Origin: Polaromonas sp. C04
GTDB taxonomy: Bacteria > Pseudomonadota > Gammaproteobacteria > Burkholderiales > Burkholderiaceae_C
Direction of reading: 5' to 3'
DNA length: 49,766 nt
NCBI RefSeq assembly: GCF_002002705.1
Contig: NZ_MUNS01000019.1
Coordinates: forward strand, 1-49,766
Position numbers and translations under genes: made by a program
Part shown: piece after piece, positions 8,589-17,446 of the stretch
How positions within the stretch are numbered: position 1 is the first letter of the stretch
Layout: every line of letters begins with the position of its first letter
The notes under the pieces: model-generated
Database searches by the model: none
What the model saw: the letters and a program-made list of their open reading frames with translations, nothing else
Told to the model about the DNA's origin: nothing

Positions 8589-9041
8589 TCACGCCTCAAT
8601 GACCTCGAAGCTGGTGCTGATGGCGGCGGTCTTGCCGAGCATGACGCTGGCCGAGCAGTACTTGTCGTGGCTCATGGCAATGGCGCGCTCCACCGCCTGC
8701 GCGGGGATGCCTTTGCCGGTGACGGTGAAGTGCATGTCGATGCTGTTGAACACCTTGGGGTCGGCCTCGGCGCGCGCGGCGCTGAGTTTGACCGTGCAGC
8801 CGCGCACGTCGTGGCGGCCGCGCTTGAGGATCAGCACCACGTCGTAGGCGGTGCAGCCGCCGGTGCCCGCGAGCACGGCCTCCATCGGGCGCGGCGCCAG
8901 GTTCTGGCCGCCGTTGGCCGGCGTGGCGGCGTCGGGCGCGCCATCCATGGCGAGCACGTGCCCGCTGCCGGTTTCGGCCACGAAGCCCATTCCCGAGCGC
9001 GCGCCGGTCGCGCCGGTCCAGCTCACAAGGCATTCCATCAT
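8589..9041 (-). CDS. OsmC/Ohr family peroxiredoxin-like protein
   Basis: A small thiol protein of the OsmC superfamily, whose characterised members reduce organic hydroperoxides. The 150-aa protein has the two conserved cysteines, C63 in LAGTGGCTAYDVV and C129 in HDKYCSASVML, each in the expected helix. The sequence is closest in layout to the YhfA-like branch (MEAVLAGTGGCTAYDV), whose physiological substrate is not certain. AAGGAG lies 8 nt upstream of the ATG at 9041. It is convergent with coq7 across an inverted repeat and divergent from ilvA. Confidence 0.85.
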   Translation of the reverse strand: MMECLVSWTGATGARSGMGFVAETGSGHVLAMDGAPDAATPANGGQNLAPRPMEAVLAGTGGCTAYDVVLILKRGRHDVRGCTVKLSAARAEADPKVFNSIDMHFTVTGKGIPAQAVERAIAMSHDKYCSASVMLGKTAAISTSFEVIEA

Positions 9042-9191
9042 GTCGTCATCTCCTTCTCAAAATTTGCCAAAAAAGTCTCATGCGCGACGGCCCCGATGGT
9101 GCAACGCAACAAAAACAGGACTACACTGTACCCAACGCGTCAGAATTTTGATGCACCGGTTGTCTCCTCCATCCTCTGAAAAGATGGATTA

Positions 9192-9224
9192 CGCCCCGAA
9201 TCGCAAGGTCCGGGGCGTTTTTTT
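9192..9224 (+). terminator. Plus-strand intrinsic terminator without an obvious gene
   Basis: CGCCCCG (9192-9198) pairs with CGGGGCG (9211-9217) around a 12-nt loop and is followed by seven T. No plus-strand reading frame of note lies in the 150 bp before it, where the OsmC-family gene runs the other way. The 364-bp gap 9042-9405 otherwise holds the repeat at 9313-9377 and no visible gene, so this may end a small RNA. Confidence 0.7.
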
Positions 9225-9312
9225 GGCCCCTCATCAGTTTTCCACGGTACTCAAGCGCCTTCCGCGACCCATGAAACCGGCGCAGCCAGATGCCAGGGAT
9301 ACCGCGGAACCG

Positions 9313-9377
9313 GCTTTGCCGGGCCGCTGGTATCGCCCCCTTGAGGGGGAGGCGCCGCAGGCGCTTCGGGGGTGTTT
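9313..9377. repeat. GC-rich dispersed repeat upstream of ilvA
   Basis: The stretch with GGCTTTGCCGGGCCGCTGG, CGCCCCCTTGAGGGGGAGGC and GCAGGCGCTTCGGGGGTG has several short inverted repeats and resembles intergenic repeats I associate with Comamonadaceae genomes. It is built like, but is not identical to, the repeat found in the gsp operon. It ends about 29 bp before the ilvA start. Confidence 0.5.
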
Positions 9378-9405
9378 CATCCTCGCCGCTTATCATTGAC
9401 CCTCC

Positions 9406-10956
<1,551 letters not shown>

Positions 10957-11021
10957 CCGATGTGGTGTGGCCGCGATCAGGCATTCCCTGCTCGCGGTCC
11001 AGTTTTTCACGCGCAGGCTGG

Positions 11022-11465
11022 TTACGGTTTGAGCGGCGGCAAGTCCAGCGTCACGCTGGCCGGCGCATCCATGCCGGCGGCCAGCACCGCACGGCGCGGT
11101 GCCACGGACTGCAACAGCAAGCCGTCACCCACCGCGGCGCCCACACGATAGGGTTTGGGCGGCTTTCCGTCGATGGCGATCAGCGCGGCGCCGCTGTGGC
11201 CGCGGTCCGCCACCACGCCCAGCAGCTTGTAGCGGCTGGCACCGCTGACAGCACCAGCGGCAGGCGCTGTCGCCGGGTTGGCGCCGAGCAGGCGCGCGAC
11301 GGCGGCCGGGTCTGCCGTCGCGACCCCGTTGCCCGCGATCGGCAGCGCCGCGGGGGCGCCCGGCGCCGGCACGAACCTGAGCCCCCAGAACACCGCGCTG
11401 GCCGCTGCCAGCGCCCACACCATCAGTGTGACACTGCGCAACCACCACCTGCTCTGCGAATTCAT
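11022..11465 (-). CDS. gspC: Type II secretion system protein C
   Basis: GspC links the inner-membrane platform of the type II secretion system to the secretin. The 147-aa protein has a short cytoplasmic tail, one membrane helix (LMVWALAAASAVFWGLRFV) and the periplasmic HR domain (RYKLLGVVADRGHSGAALIAIDG, PYRVGAAVGDGLLLQSV). It ends soon after the HR domain and so lacks the PDZ or coiled-coil part of longer GspC proteins. It is divergent from gspG with only 62 bp between the starts, leaving room for one compact shared promoter region. An ATG two codons upstream (11471) is also possible. Confidence 0.88.
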   Translation of the reverse strand: MNSQSRWWLRSVTLMVWALAAASAVFWGLRFVPAPGAPAALPIAGNGVATADPAAVARLLGANPATAPAAGAVSGASRYKLLGVVADRGHSGAALIAIDGKPPKPYRVGAAVGDGLLLQSVAPRRAVLAAGMDAPASVTLDLPPLKP

Positions 11466-11527
11466 CGGCATGCGGCGATTATCATTGAAGCGAATCCGAT
11501 TTCAGGCCCACGACGAGCAAGCACACC

Positions 11528-11968
11528 ATGACACTGTTTCCCCCCAACCTGCGCCGGCGCGTGCAGGCCGGTTTCACCCTGATCGAGCTGATGGTGGTGC
11601 TGGTCATCATCGGCGTGCTGGCCGCGCTGATCGTGCCGAATGTGCTCGAGCGCGCCGACGATGCGCGCGTCACGGCTGCGCGCACCGACATCAACAACCT
11701 GATGCAGGCGCTCAAGCTGTACCGGCTCGACAACCAGCGCTACCCGAGCGCCGAACAGGGCCTGCAGGCCCTGATCATCAAACCCACCGTGCCGCCGATT
11801 CCGCCGAACTGGAAGCCGTACCTGGACAAGCTGCCGAACGACCCCTGGGGCAACCCCTACCAGTACCTCAACCCCGGTGTGAAGGGCGAGATCGATGTCA
11901 TGTCATTCGGCGCCGATGGCAAGGCGGGGGGCGAGGGCAAGGATGCGGACATTGGCAGTTGGCAGTAG
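11528..11968 (+). CDS. gspG: Type II secretion major pseudopilin G
   Basis: The main subunit of the periplasmic pseudopilus. The prepilin leader is short and basic (MTLFPPNLRRRVQAG) and is cleaved before FTLIELMVVLVIIGVLAALI, the methylated N-terminal helix with Glu at position +5. The C-terminal calcium-binding region is recognisable (NDPWGNPYQYLNPGVKGEID...SFGADGKAGGEG). At 146 aa the length is standard. It is the first gene of the plus-strand gsp operon. Confidence 0.96.
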   Translation: MTLFPPNLRRRVQAGFTLIELMVVLVIIGVLAALIVPNVLERADDARVTAARTDINNLMQALKLYRLDNQRYPSAEQGLQALIIKPTVPPIPPNWKPYLDKLPNDPWGNPYQYLNPGVKGEIDVMSFGADGKAGGEGKDADIGSWQ

Positions 11969-11973
11969 AAATT

Positions 11974-12055
11974 GCCCCCACGCTTGTCGCTTCGCGTACT
12001 GCGCTGCCCCCCGAGGGGGCCGCATTTCGCCTTGGGGCGGCCCGGCGGCGAAACC
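11974..12055 (+). repeat. gsp dispersed repeat, copy 1 (gspG-gspH junction)
   Basis: About 82 bp beginning GCCCCCACGCTTGTCGCTTC, continuing with CTGCGCTGCCCCCCGAGGGG and ending CTTGGGGCGGCCCGGCGGCG plus AAACC. It shares this order with copies at 12873, 13644 and, more divergent, 14803. The inner CCCCCCGAGGGGGC forms a strong hairpin. In this copy gspH reading begins inside the repeat. Confidence 0.9.
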
Positions 12056-12511
12056 GTAACCCCTACGCGGCACGCGGGCTTCACGCTGCTGGAGCTGCTG
12101 GTAGTGGTGGCCATCATCGCGGTCGCCTCGGCCGGGGTCAGTTTTGCCATGCGCGATTCGTCGCAGACCCAGCTGGAGCGCGAGGCGCAGCGGCTGGCGG
12201 CGCTGCTGGAGTCGGGCCGCGCCCAGTCGCGCACCAGCGGCGTGCCGATCGTCTGGCACACCACCCCCGGGGGTTTCCAGTTCGACGGCGCGGCGCCGCA
12301 GTCGCTGCCAGAGTACTGGCTCCATGCGGACACGCAGGTCAGCCAGGCCACCACCATGGTCGCTGGCCAGGCCCTGCTCACGCTCGGGCCCGAGCCCATC
12401 ATCGGCCCGCAGGAAGTGGTGCTGGGCAGCGCGGACCACCCAAAGCAGTCGCTGCGCGTGAGCACGGACGGGCTGCGGCCCTTTGCGGTCCAGCCGGCGA
12501 ATTCACCATGA
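12032..12511 (+). CDS. gspH: Type II secretion minor pseudopilin H
   Basis: A minor pseudopilin of the pseudopilus. The mature N-terminus is FTLLELLVVVAIIAVASAGV after the cleavage site HAG, and the rest is a GspH-like globular domain of about 145 aa (SQTQLEREAQRLAALLESGRAQSR, GVPIVWHTTPGGFQFDG). No ATG exists in frame upstream of the leader; the possible starts are TTG at 12032 (16-residue leader) or TTG at 11972 (36-residue leader), both inside repeat copy 1. I prefer 12032 because prepilin leaders are usually short. The stop overlaps the gspI start (ATGA). Confidence 0.85.
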   Translation: MGRPGGETVTPTRHAGFTLLELLVVVAIIAVASAGVSFAMRDSSQTQLEREAQRLAALLESGRAQSRTSGVPIVWHTTPGGFQFDGAAPQSLPEYWLHADTQVSQATTMVAGQALLTLGPEPIIGPQEVVLGSADHPKQSLRVSTDGLRPFAVQPANSP

Positions 12512-12870
12512 GGCGCCCCACCAGTTCGGGCTTTACGCTGATCGAAGTGCTGGTGGCGCTGGCCATCGTCGCCATTGCGCTGGCGGCGGGCACGCAGGCC
12601 ACGATGGCCTTGACCACGCATGCGCAACGCCAGTCCGACATCCTGCTGGCCCACCTGTGCGCCGAAAACGAACTGGTCAAGGTGCGCCTGCTACACCAGA
12701 TGCCCGGCGTGGGCGACTCCAGCGTGGCCTGCGAGCAGGCCGGGCACCCCTTCGACGTGGCCGTTTCGGTGCGCCCGACGCCGAATCCGAGCTTTCAGCG
12801 CGTCGACGCGCAGGTGTTCGATGGCACAACACCGGTGCTGCGCCTGTCCACCATCGTGGGACGGTTTTAA
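12508..12870 (+). CDS. gspI: Type II secretion minor pseudopilin I
   Basis: A minor pseudopilin, part of the GspIJK tip complex. The leader MRRPTSSG precedes FTLIEVLVALAIVAIALAAG, a textbook type IV prepilin site with Glu5. The 120-aa length and the C-terminal RVDAQVFDGTTPVLRLSTIV strand are normal for GspI. Start overlaps gspH by 4 bp; its TAA stop shares a base with an ATG at 12870 that begins repeat copy 2. Confidence 0.94.
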   Translation: MRRPTSSGFTLIEVLVALAIVAIALAAGTQATMALTTHAQRQSDILLAHLCAENELVKVRLLHQMPGVGDSSVACEQAGHPFDVAVSVRPTPNPSFQRVDAQVFDGTTPVLRLSTIVGRF

Positions 12871-12872
12871 TG

Positions 12873-12951
12873 GCCCCCACGCTTGTGACTGCGTGTACTG
12901 CGCTGCCCCCCGAGGGGGCTGCTTCGCCTTGGGGCGGCCCGGCGGCGAAGC
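12873..12951 (+). repeat. gsp dispersed repeat, copy 2 (gspI-gspJ junction)
   Basis: About 79 bp, starting GCCCCCACGCTTGTGACTGC and ending with GGGGCGGCCCGGCGGCGAAG. It fills the whole gap between gspI and gspJ and is open in the gspJ frame from an ATG at 12870, so translation through it would give a 29-residue N-terminal extension of GspJ. Confidence 0.9.
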
Positions 12952-12956
12952 GGTTG

Positions 12957-13634
12957 ATGCGGCGCCAGCGTGGTTTCACGCTGATCGAGCTGCTGGTGGC
13001 GATTTCGATCATGGCAGTGATGGCGGTGCTGAGCTGGCGCGGGCTGGACGGCATGACGCGGGCGCAGGCCCAGACCCAGCAGCGCGCGGACGAGGTGCTG
13101 ACGCTGCAGGCCGGCCTCAACCAGTGGACGGACGATCTGGACGCGCTGATACAGCTGCCGCAGGTCAACGCGCTCGACTGGGACGGCCGCGTGCTGCGCA
13201 TGACGCGGCCCGCCCCCCATGCCAGCGACGGCATGCTGGTGGTGGCCTGGTCGCGCCGCGACGTGGACGGCACGGGACAGTGGCTGCGCTGGCAATCGCC
13301 GCCGCTGCACACCCGCGGCGACCTGGCGAATGCCTGGGCCGAGGCGACGCTGTGGGCGCAGAACCCGGGCGACGAGGAAAAAAAACGTGAGGTCGCGATC
13401 ACGCCCTTGCTGGACTGGCAGATTTTTTATTTCCGCAGCGATGCCTGGACCAACCCACTGTCCAGCGACAGCACCAGTGTGGCGCCCAACCCGGTCGCGC
13501 TGGCGCAGGGCATACCGAATACCAGCGTGCCCGATGGCGTGCGCCTGGTGCTGACGCTACCGCCCGGCCAGGCCCTGAGTGGCACGCTGACACGCGACTG
13601 GGTGCGCCCCACTTTGGGCGGGAACAAGTCATGA
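12957..13634 (+). CDS. gspJ: Type II secretion minor pseudopilin J
   Basis: A minor pseudopilin of the tip complex. From the ATG at 12957 the leader is MRRQRG and the mature protein begins FTLIELLVAISIMAVMAVLS. The 225-aa protein has the typical WRGLDGMTRAQAQTQQRADE helix continuation and a globular beta-domain with DWQIFYFRSDAW and PDGVRLVLTLPPG. The upstream in-frame ATG at 12870 would place 35 residues, most of them repeat-encoded, before the cleavage site; I regard it as less likely but not excluded, as gspK has a similar arrangement. The stop overlaps gspK (ATGA). Confidence 0.93.
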   Translation: MRRQRGFTLIELLVAISIMAVMAVLSWRGLDGMTRAQAQTQQRADEVLTLQAGLNQWTDDLDALIQLPQVNALDWDGRVLRMTRPAPHASDGMLVVAWSRRDVDGTGQWLRWQSPPLHTRGDLANAWAEATLWAQNPGDEEKKREVAITPLLDWQIFYFRSDAWTNPLSSDSTSVAPNPVALAQGIPNTSVPDGVRLVLTLPPGQALSGTLTRDWVRPTLGGNKS

Positions 13635-14785
13635 CTGGATGTGGCCCCCACGCTTGCCACTGCGTGTGCTGCGCTGCCCCCCCGGGGGGCGCATTTCGCC
13701 TTGGGGCGGCCCGGCGGCGAAACCATGGCGCTCCCACGCAAAAGGGCGCCGCGCTGCTGATGGCCATGCTCACCGTAACGCTGGTGGCCACGTTTGCCGC
13801 GGCGGCGATGTGGCAGCAGTGGCGCGCCAGCGAGGTCGAGGCGGCCGAGCGCGCGCGCGTGCAGGCGGGCTGGGTGCTGGTCGGCGCGCTCGACTGGGCC
13901 CGGCTGATCCTGCGCGAGGACGCCCGCTCGGGCGGCGCCGACTACCTGGCCGAGCCCTGGGCGGTACCGCTGGAAGAGGCGCGGCTGTCCACCTTTCTGG
14001 CGGCGGACCAGAACAACACCGGCGGCCATGCCGACGACAGCGACGGTGCACAGAACGCATTTTTATCGGGCCGGATGATCGACCTGCAATCGCGCCTGAA
14101 CGTGGCCAACCTGGTGCAGAACGGCCAGGTCTCGGCACCGGCGCAACTGGCCTTCGAGCGGCTTTTTGGCGTGCTCGGGCTGCCGCCGGCGCAGCTCAGC
14201 GTGCTGACCGACAACCTGCTGCTGGCATCGAGCGGCGCTGCGACCGCGGCTGCCGCGGCGATTTCTGCAGTTACCGGCGGTACGACCGGCGCCCCCGTTA
14301 CGCCGAGCCCTGCATCAGCCAACAACAGCGACAACGCGCTCGCCCCGCTGCTGCCGCAGCGCGTCGGGCAGTTGGTGTGGCTGGGCCTGTCGCCCGCAAC
14401 CCTGGCGGCGCTGCGTCCCTACATCACGCTGCTGCCGGTGCGCACGCCAGTGAATCTCAACACCGCCAGCGCCGAGGTTCTGTACGCCTGCATCCCCGGG
14501 ATCGAGATGGCCGATGCGCAGAAGCTGGTGACGCAGCGCGATCGCACGCACTTCGCCACGCTGGCCGATGCCGCCCTGCTGCTCGGCACTGCGGCCGGCG
14601 CACTGAACGCCGACCAGCATGGGGTATCTTCGCGTTTTTTCGAGGTGCGTGGCCGCCTGCGGCTGGACCAGACCGTGGTGCAGGAGCGCTCGGTGGTGCA
14701 GCGCGAGGGGCTGGACGTGCGCGTGCTGTGGCGCGAGCGCGGGGTCCCGCCGGCGCTGCCCGGTCAGACGCCCCCTGCGAACTGA
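13631..14785 (+). CDS. gspK: Type II secretion minor pseudopilin K with repeat-encoded leader
   Basis: GspK caps the pseudopilus; it is the largest minor pseudopilin and typically lacks Glu5. Here cleavage after APTQKG would release AALLMAMLTVTLVATFAAAA, without Glu at position 5 as expected. The large domain includes FLSGRMIDLQSRLNVANLV, NLNTASAEVLYACIPGI (helix-hairpin-helix-like) and RGRLRLDQTVVQERSVVQRE. The first 39 residues, including four cysteines (C4, C9, C11 and neighbours), are read from repeat copy 3. The only in-frame starts are ATG 13631, overlapping gspJ, and a GTG 11 codons later; the ATG at 13724 is out of frame. Translation of the repeat is therefore required. Confidence 0.93.
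   Translation: MTGCGPHACHCVCCAAPPGGAFRLGAARRRNHGAPTQKGAALLMAMLTVTLVATFAAAAMWQQWRASEVEAAERARVQAGWVLVGALDWARLILREDARSGGADYLAEPWAVPLEEARLSTFLAADQNNTGGHADDSDGAQNAFLSGRMIDLQSRLNVANLVQNGQVSAPAQLAFERLFGVLGLPPAQLSVLTDNLLLASSGAATAAAAAISAVTGGTTGAPVTPSPASANNSDNALAPLLPQRVGQLVWLGLSPATLAALRPYITLLPVRTPVNLNTASAEVLYACIPGIEMADAQKLVTQRDRTHFATLADAALLLGTAAGALNADQHGVSSRFFEVRGRLRLDQTVVQERSVVQREGLDVRVLWRERGVPPALPGQTPPAN
13644..13724 (+). repeat. gsp dispersed repeat, copy 3 (inside gspK leader)
   Basis: About 81 bp, GCCCCCACGCTTGCCACTGC through GGCCCGGCGGCGAAACC, with CCCCCCCGGGGGGC in the centre. It lies wholly within the gspK coding region and encodes most of its prepilin leader. Confidence 0.9.
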
Positions 14786-14802
14786 GCGCGACGCGACGGA
14801 TG

Positions 14803-14888
14803 GCCCCCACGCTCCCTCACTTCGTGTGGTCACTGCCACCCGAGGGGGCTGGCCTCGCTCGGGACGGCCCTTCGCTGCGGCCGGCGGC
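14803..14888 (+). repeat. gsp dispersed repeat, copy 4 (gspK-gspL junction, divergent)
   Basis: Begins GCCCCCACGCTCCCTCACTT and contains CCACCCGAGGGGGCTGGCCT and GGCCGGCGGC. It keeps the head and central hairpin of copies 1-3 but differs in the tail, so it is a subfamily member. It lies in the 124-bp gap before gspL and is not required for coding. Confidence 0.8.
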
Positions 14889-14909
14889 TCTCTACAATGC
14901 CGCTAAAAC

Positions 14910-16148
14910 ATGAGTACGCTGATCGTTTACCTTCCGCTGGAGAGCGCCGGCCCCGCCACGCTGTACGGCTATGTCCTCACACCCGACAGGCGTGCGCCGG
15001 CGAGTGCCGCCAGCGCACCCGTGGCGCTGCTGCCGCAGCCGGCCCAGTCGAATGGCGAGGTGGTGGCGGTGGTGCCGATCGCGGCCCTGTCCTGGCACCG
15101 CGTCACCCTGCCCCCGGGCACGAGCGGTACGTCGGCGCGCCTGCGCGCGGTACTGGACGGACTGCTGGAGGAGCGCCTGCTCGACGACCCCGAGGCCCTG
15201 CATTTCGCCATCGAGCCACAGGCGCGTGCCGATGCCACGGTCTGGGTCGCTGCGTGCAACAAGGCCTGGCTGCGCGGCGCCATCGGGGCGCTGGAAGCGG
15301 CCAGGCGCCCGGTGTCGCGCATCGTGCCCGAATTCGCCCCCGACATGTCGCCCGCGCCGCAGCTGTCGCTGCATGCCGTGGGCACGCCCGAAGAAGCAAG
15401 TCTGGTGATGACGGGCCTGAGCACGCACAGCGGTGTCACCGTGCTGCCTTTGAGCCGGGCCGGTGTGGCGCTGGCCCTGCCGACGGACCCGGATGCGAGC
15501 CCCATCGAGGTCGTGGCCGAACCCGCCGTCGCCGAACTGGCAGAACAACTGCTGCAGCGCCAGGTCAGGCTGGAGCAGCCCGCGCAGCGCTGGCTGCGGG
15601 CGGCCGCCTCGCCCTGGGATCTGGCGCAATTCGAGCTGGCCAACTCGGGCCGCAGCCGTGCCATGAAGCGGCTCGGCACGTATTGGCTGGCGCTGGCACG
15701 GGCGCCGCAGTGGCGCGCGGTGCGCTGGGGCTTCGGGCTGCTGCTGCTGGCGAATCTGGCGGGCCTGAACGCCTGGGCCTGGCGCGAACGAAGCACGCTC
15801 GAACAGGAGCGCACGGCGGTGCGCGCGGCGCTGACACAAACCTTCCCGAATGTGCGCGTGGTGGTGGACGCCCCGGTGCAAATGGAGCGCGAAGTCGCCG
15901 CCCTGCGCCAGGCCACTGGGGCCGCATCGGGTCGCGACCTTGAATCGCTTCTTGGAGCTTTAAGCGCTGCAGCCCCTGCCAGTAAAAGCGTTAACGCTAT
16001 TGAATTCGTAGCTGGCGAAATCCGCGTCAAGGGCCTGGACCTGAATCCTGGCGAAACCGCGAGCGCAAACCGTACGCTGCAAGCCGCCGGTTATGTGGCC
16101 CGCCCCGAGGGCGACAGCCTGCTGGTGCGACCGGAGGCGGCACGATGA
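14910..16148 (+). CDS. gspL: Type II secretion inner-membrane platform protein L
   Basis: GspL anchors the ATPase GspE to the inner-membrane platform. The 412-aa protein has the N-terminal actin-like cytoplasmic domain (VVPIAALSWHRVTLPPG, LRAVLDGLLEERLLDDPEALHFAI), a membrane helix near residue 275 (WGFGLLLLANLAGLNAWAW) and a periplasmic ferredoxin-like domain (LESLLGALSAAAPA, EFVAGEIRVKGLDL). A stretch near 15950-16015 is clearly AT-richer than the rest and holds one of the 7-nt-loop palindromes, but protein similarity runs through it. It overlaps gspM by 4 bp. Confidence 0.94.
   Translation: MSTLIVYLPLESAGPATLYGYVLTPDRRAPASAASAPVALLPQPAQSNGEVVAVVPIAALSWHRVTLPPGTSGTSARLRAVLDGLLEERLLDDPEALHFAIEPQARADATVWVAACNKAWLRGAIGALEAARRPVSRIVPEFAPDMSPAPQLSLHAVGTPEEASLVMTGLSTHSGVTVLPLSRAGVALALPTDPDASPIEVVAEPAVAELAEQLLQRQVRLEQPAQRWLRAAASPWDLAQFELANSGRSRAMKRLGTYWLALARAPQWRAVRWGFGLLLLANLAGLNAWAWRERSTLEQERTAVRAALTQTFPNVRVVVDAPVQMEREVAALRQATGAASGRDLESLLGALSAAAPASKSVNAIEFVAGEIRVKGLDLNPGETASANRTLQAAGYVARPEGDSLLVRPEAAR
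15996..16012. repeat. Small palindrome GCTAT-N7-GTAGC inside gspL
   Basis: GCTAT, spacer TGAATTC, GTAGC. It is one of five motifs in this window with the form GCTNY-N7-RTAG(C), each with a 7-nt AT-rich loop. It is read in frame in gspL. Confidence 0.55.
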
Positions 16149-16645
16149 AGCTCGCCCCGGCCGTACAGGCGCGCTGGGACGCGCTGGCCGCGCGCGAGCG
16201 GACCCTGGTGCGCGGCGCGCTGGTGCTGGTGGCCGCGGCCGTGCTGTGGTGGCTGTGCCTGGCCCCCGCCCTGCAAACCGTGCGCACGGCCGACGCCCAG
16301 CACCGCAGCCTGCAGGGCGAACTCGAACAGATGAAAAGCCTGCAAGCCCAGGCGCAGGCGCTGCAGGCACAGCCCCGGCTCGGCTACGACGAGGCGCTGC
16401 GTGCGCTGCAGGCGTCGGTCAAGGCACTGGGGCCGCGCGCCCAGCTGGGCGTGGTGGGCGAACGCGCCACGGTCACCTTCAAGGGCGTGCCCGCCGATGT
16501 GCTGGCGCCCTGGCTGGCGCAGGCCCGCGTCAATGCGCGCGCGCTGCCCACCGACGCGCGGCTGACGCGCCATCAGGGTGCCCCCACGGGTCCCGGCACC
16601 GCCAACTGGGACGGCACCGTGGTGCTGAGCCTGCCGTCCCGCTGA
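16145..16645 (+). CDS. gspM: Type II secretion inner-membrane platform protein M
   Basis: GspM partners GspL in the inner-membrane platform. The 166-aa protein has a short cytoplasmic start (KLAPAVQARWDALAARERTL), one membrane helix (GALVLVAAAVLWWLCLAPAL), a coiled-coil region (LQGELEQMKSLQAQAQALQAQ) and a small periplasmic domain (GERATVTFKGVPADVLAPWL). Length and order are standard. It overlaps gspL (ATGA) and gspN (TGATG), so the three are translationally coupled. Confidence 0.93.
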   Translation: MKLAPAVQARWDALAARERTLVRGALVLVAAAVLWWLCLAPALQTVRTADAQHRSLQGELEQMKSLQAQAQALQAQPRLGYDEALRALQASVKALGPRAQLGVVGERATVTFKGVPADVLAPWLAQARVNARALPTDARLTRHQGAPTGPGTANWDGTVVLSLPSR

Positions 16646-17442
16646 TGTCGCGCCGCCCCACGCCCACCTCGCACACTGGCAGCCCCTGGTCCTGGGCCGC
16701 GGGCGGCCTGGTCATAGGTGCCCTGGTGGCCACGTTGCTGTTTGCGCCCGCCAGCTGGCTGGCGTGGCTGATCGAGCTACGCACCGGCGGGCACGTGGTG
16801 CTGGCGCAGGCGCGCGGCACGGTCTGGAACGGCTCGGCGCAATTGGTGCTCGCCGGTGGCTCCGGCAGCCATGAGGCGGTGGCCCTGCCGGGCCGGCTGT
16901 CGTGGCAGTTGCGGCCCGGCTGGCGCGCTCTCGCGGCCCGCATCGAGGCACCCTGCTGCACCCCGCAGCCGGTGCAATTGCGCATCAGCCCACGCTGGGG
17001 CGGCGTGCAGCTGGCGCTGGCCGACGGACAGTCGCAGTGGCCCGCGGCCCTGCTGGCCGGTTTGGGCGCGCCCTGGAATACCGTGCAGGCCGAGGGCACG
17101 CTGGCGCTGTCCACCCAGGCCCTTTCAGTAGAATGGATCGAAGGCCGGCTGGGCGTGGCAGGGCAGGCCCAGCTTGAAGCCACCGGGCTCTCATCGCGCC
17201 TGTCAACACTCAAACCCATGGGCAGTTATCGCATGACACTCAACGGAGGCGCCACGCCAACCCTCAGGCTGGAGACGCTGGAAGGCAGCCTGCAGCTCAG
17301 CGGCACGGGCCAATGGGTCGGCTCGCGACTGCACTTCAACGGCGTGGCCAGCGCCGCGCCCGAGCGCGAGGCCGCGCTATCCAACCTTTTGAACATCATC
17401 GGACGGCGCAGTGGCGCGCGTTCCATCATCACCCTGGGTTAA
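16645..17442 (+). CDS. gspN: Type II secretion system protein N
   Basis: An accessory inner-membrane protein found in some type II systems. The 265-aa protein has one N-terminal helix (WAAGGLVIGALVATLLFAPA) and a periplasmic beta-rich domain with the family marks GTVWNGSAQLVLAG, LPGRLSWQLRPG and LEGSLQLSGTGQWVG. Its detailed role is unclear even in studied systems. The start shares one base with the gspM stop; gspD follows after 4 bp. Confidence 0.9.
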   Translation: MSRRPTPTSHTGSPWSWAAGGLVIGALVATLLFAPASWLAWLIELRTGGHVVLAQARGTVWNGSAQLVLAGGSGSHEAVALPGRLSWQLRPGWRALAARIEAPCCTPQPVQLRISPRWGGVQLALADGQSQWPAALLAGLGAPWNTVQAEGTLALSTQALSVEWIEGRLGVAGQAQLEATGLSSRLSTLKPMGSYRMTLNGGATPTLRLETLEGSLQLSGTGQWVGSRLHFNGVASAAPEREAALSNLLNIIGRRSGARSIITLG

Positions 17443-17446
17443 CCGC

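Noticed and set aside
15945-16015. AT-rich patch in gspL taken as an in-frame foreign insertion
   Set aside because: The encoded residues fit normal GspL C-terminal sequence, so it is not a simple insertion; only the small palindrome inside it is reported.
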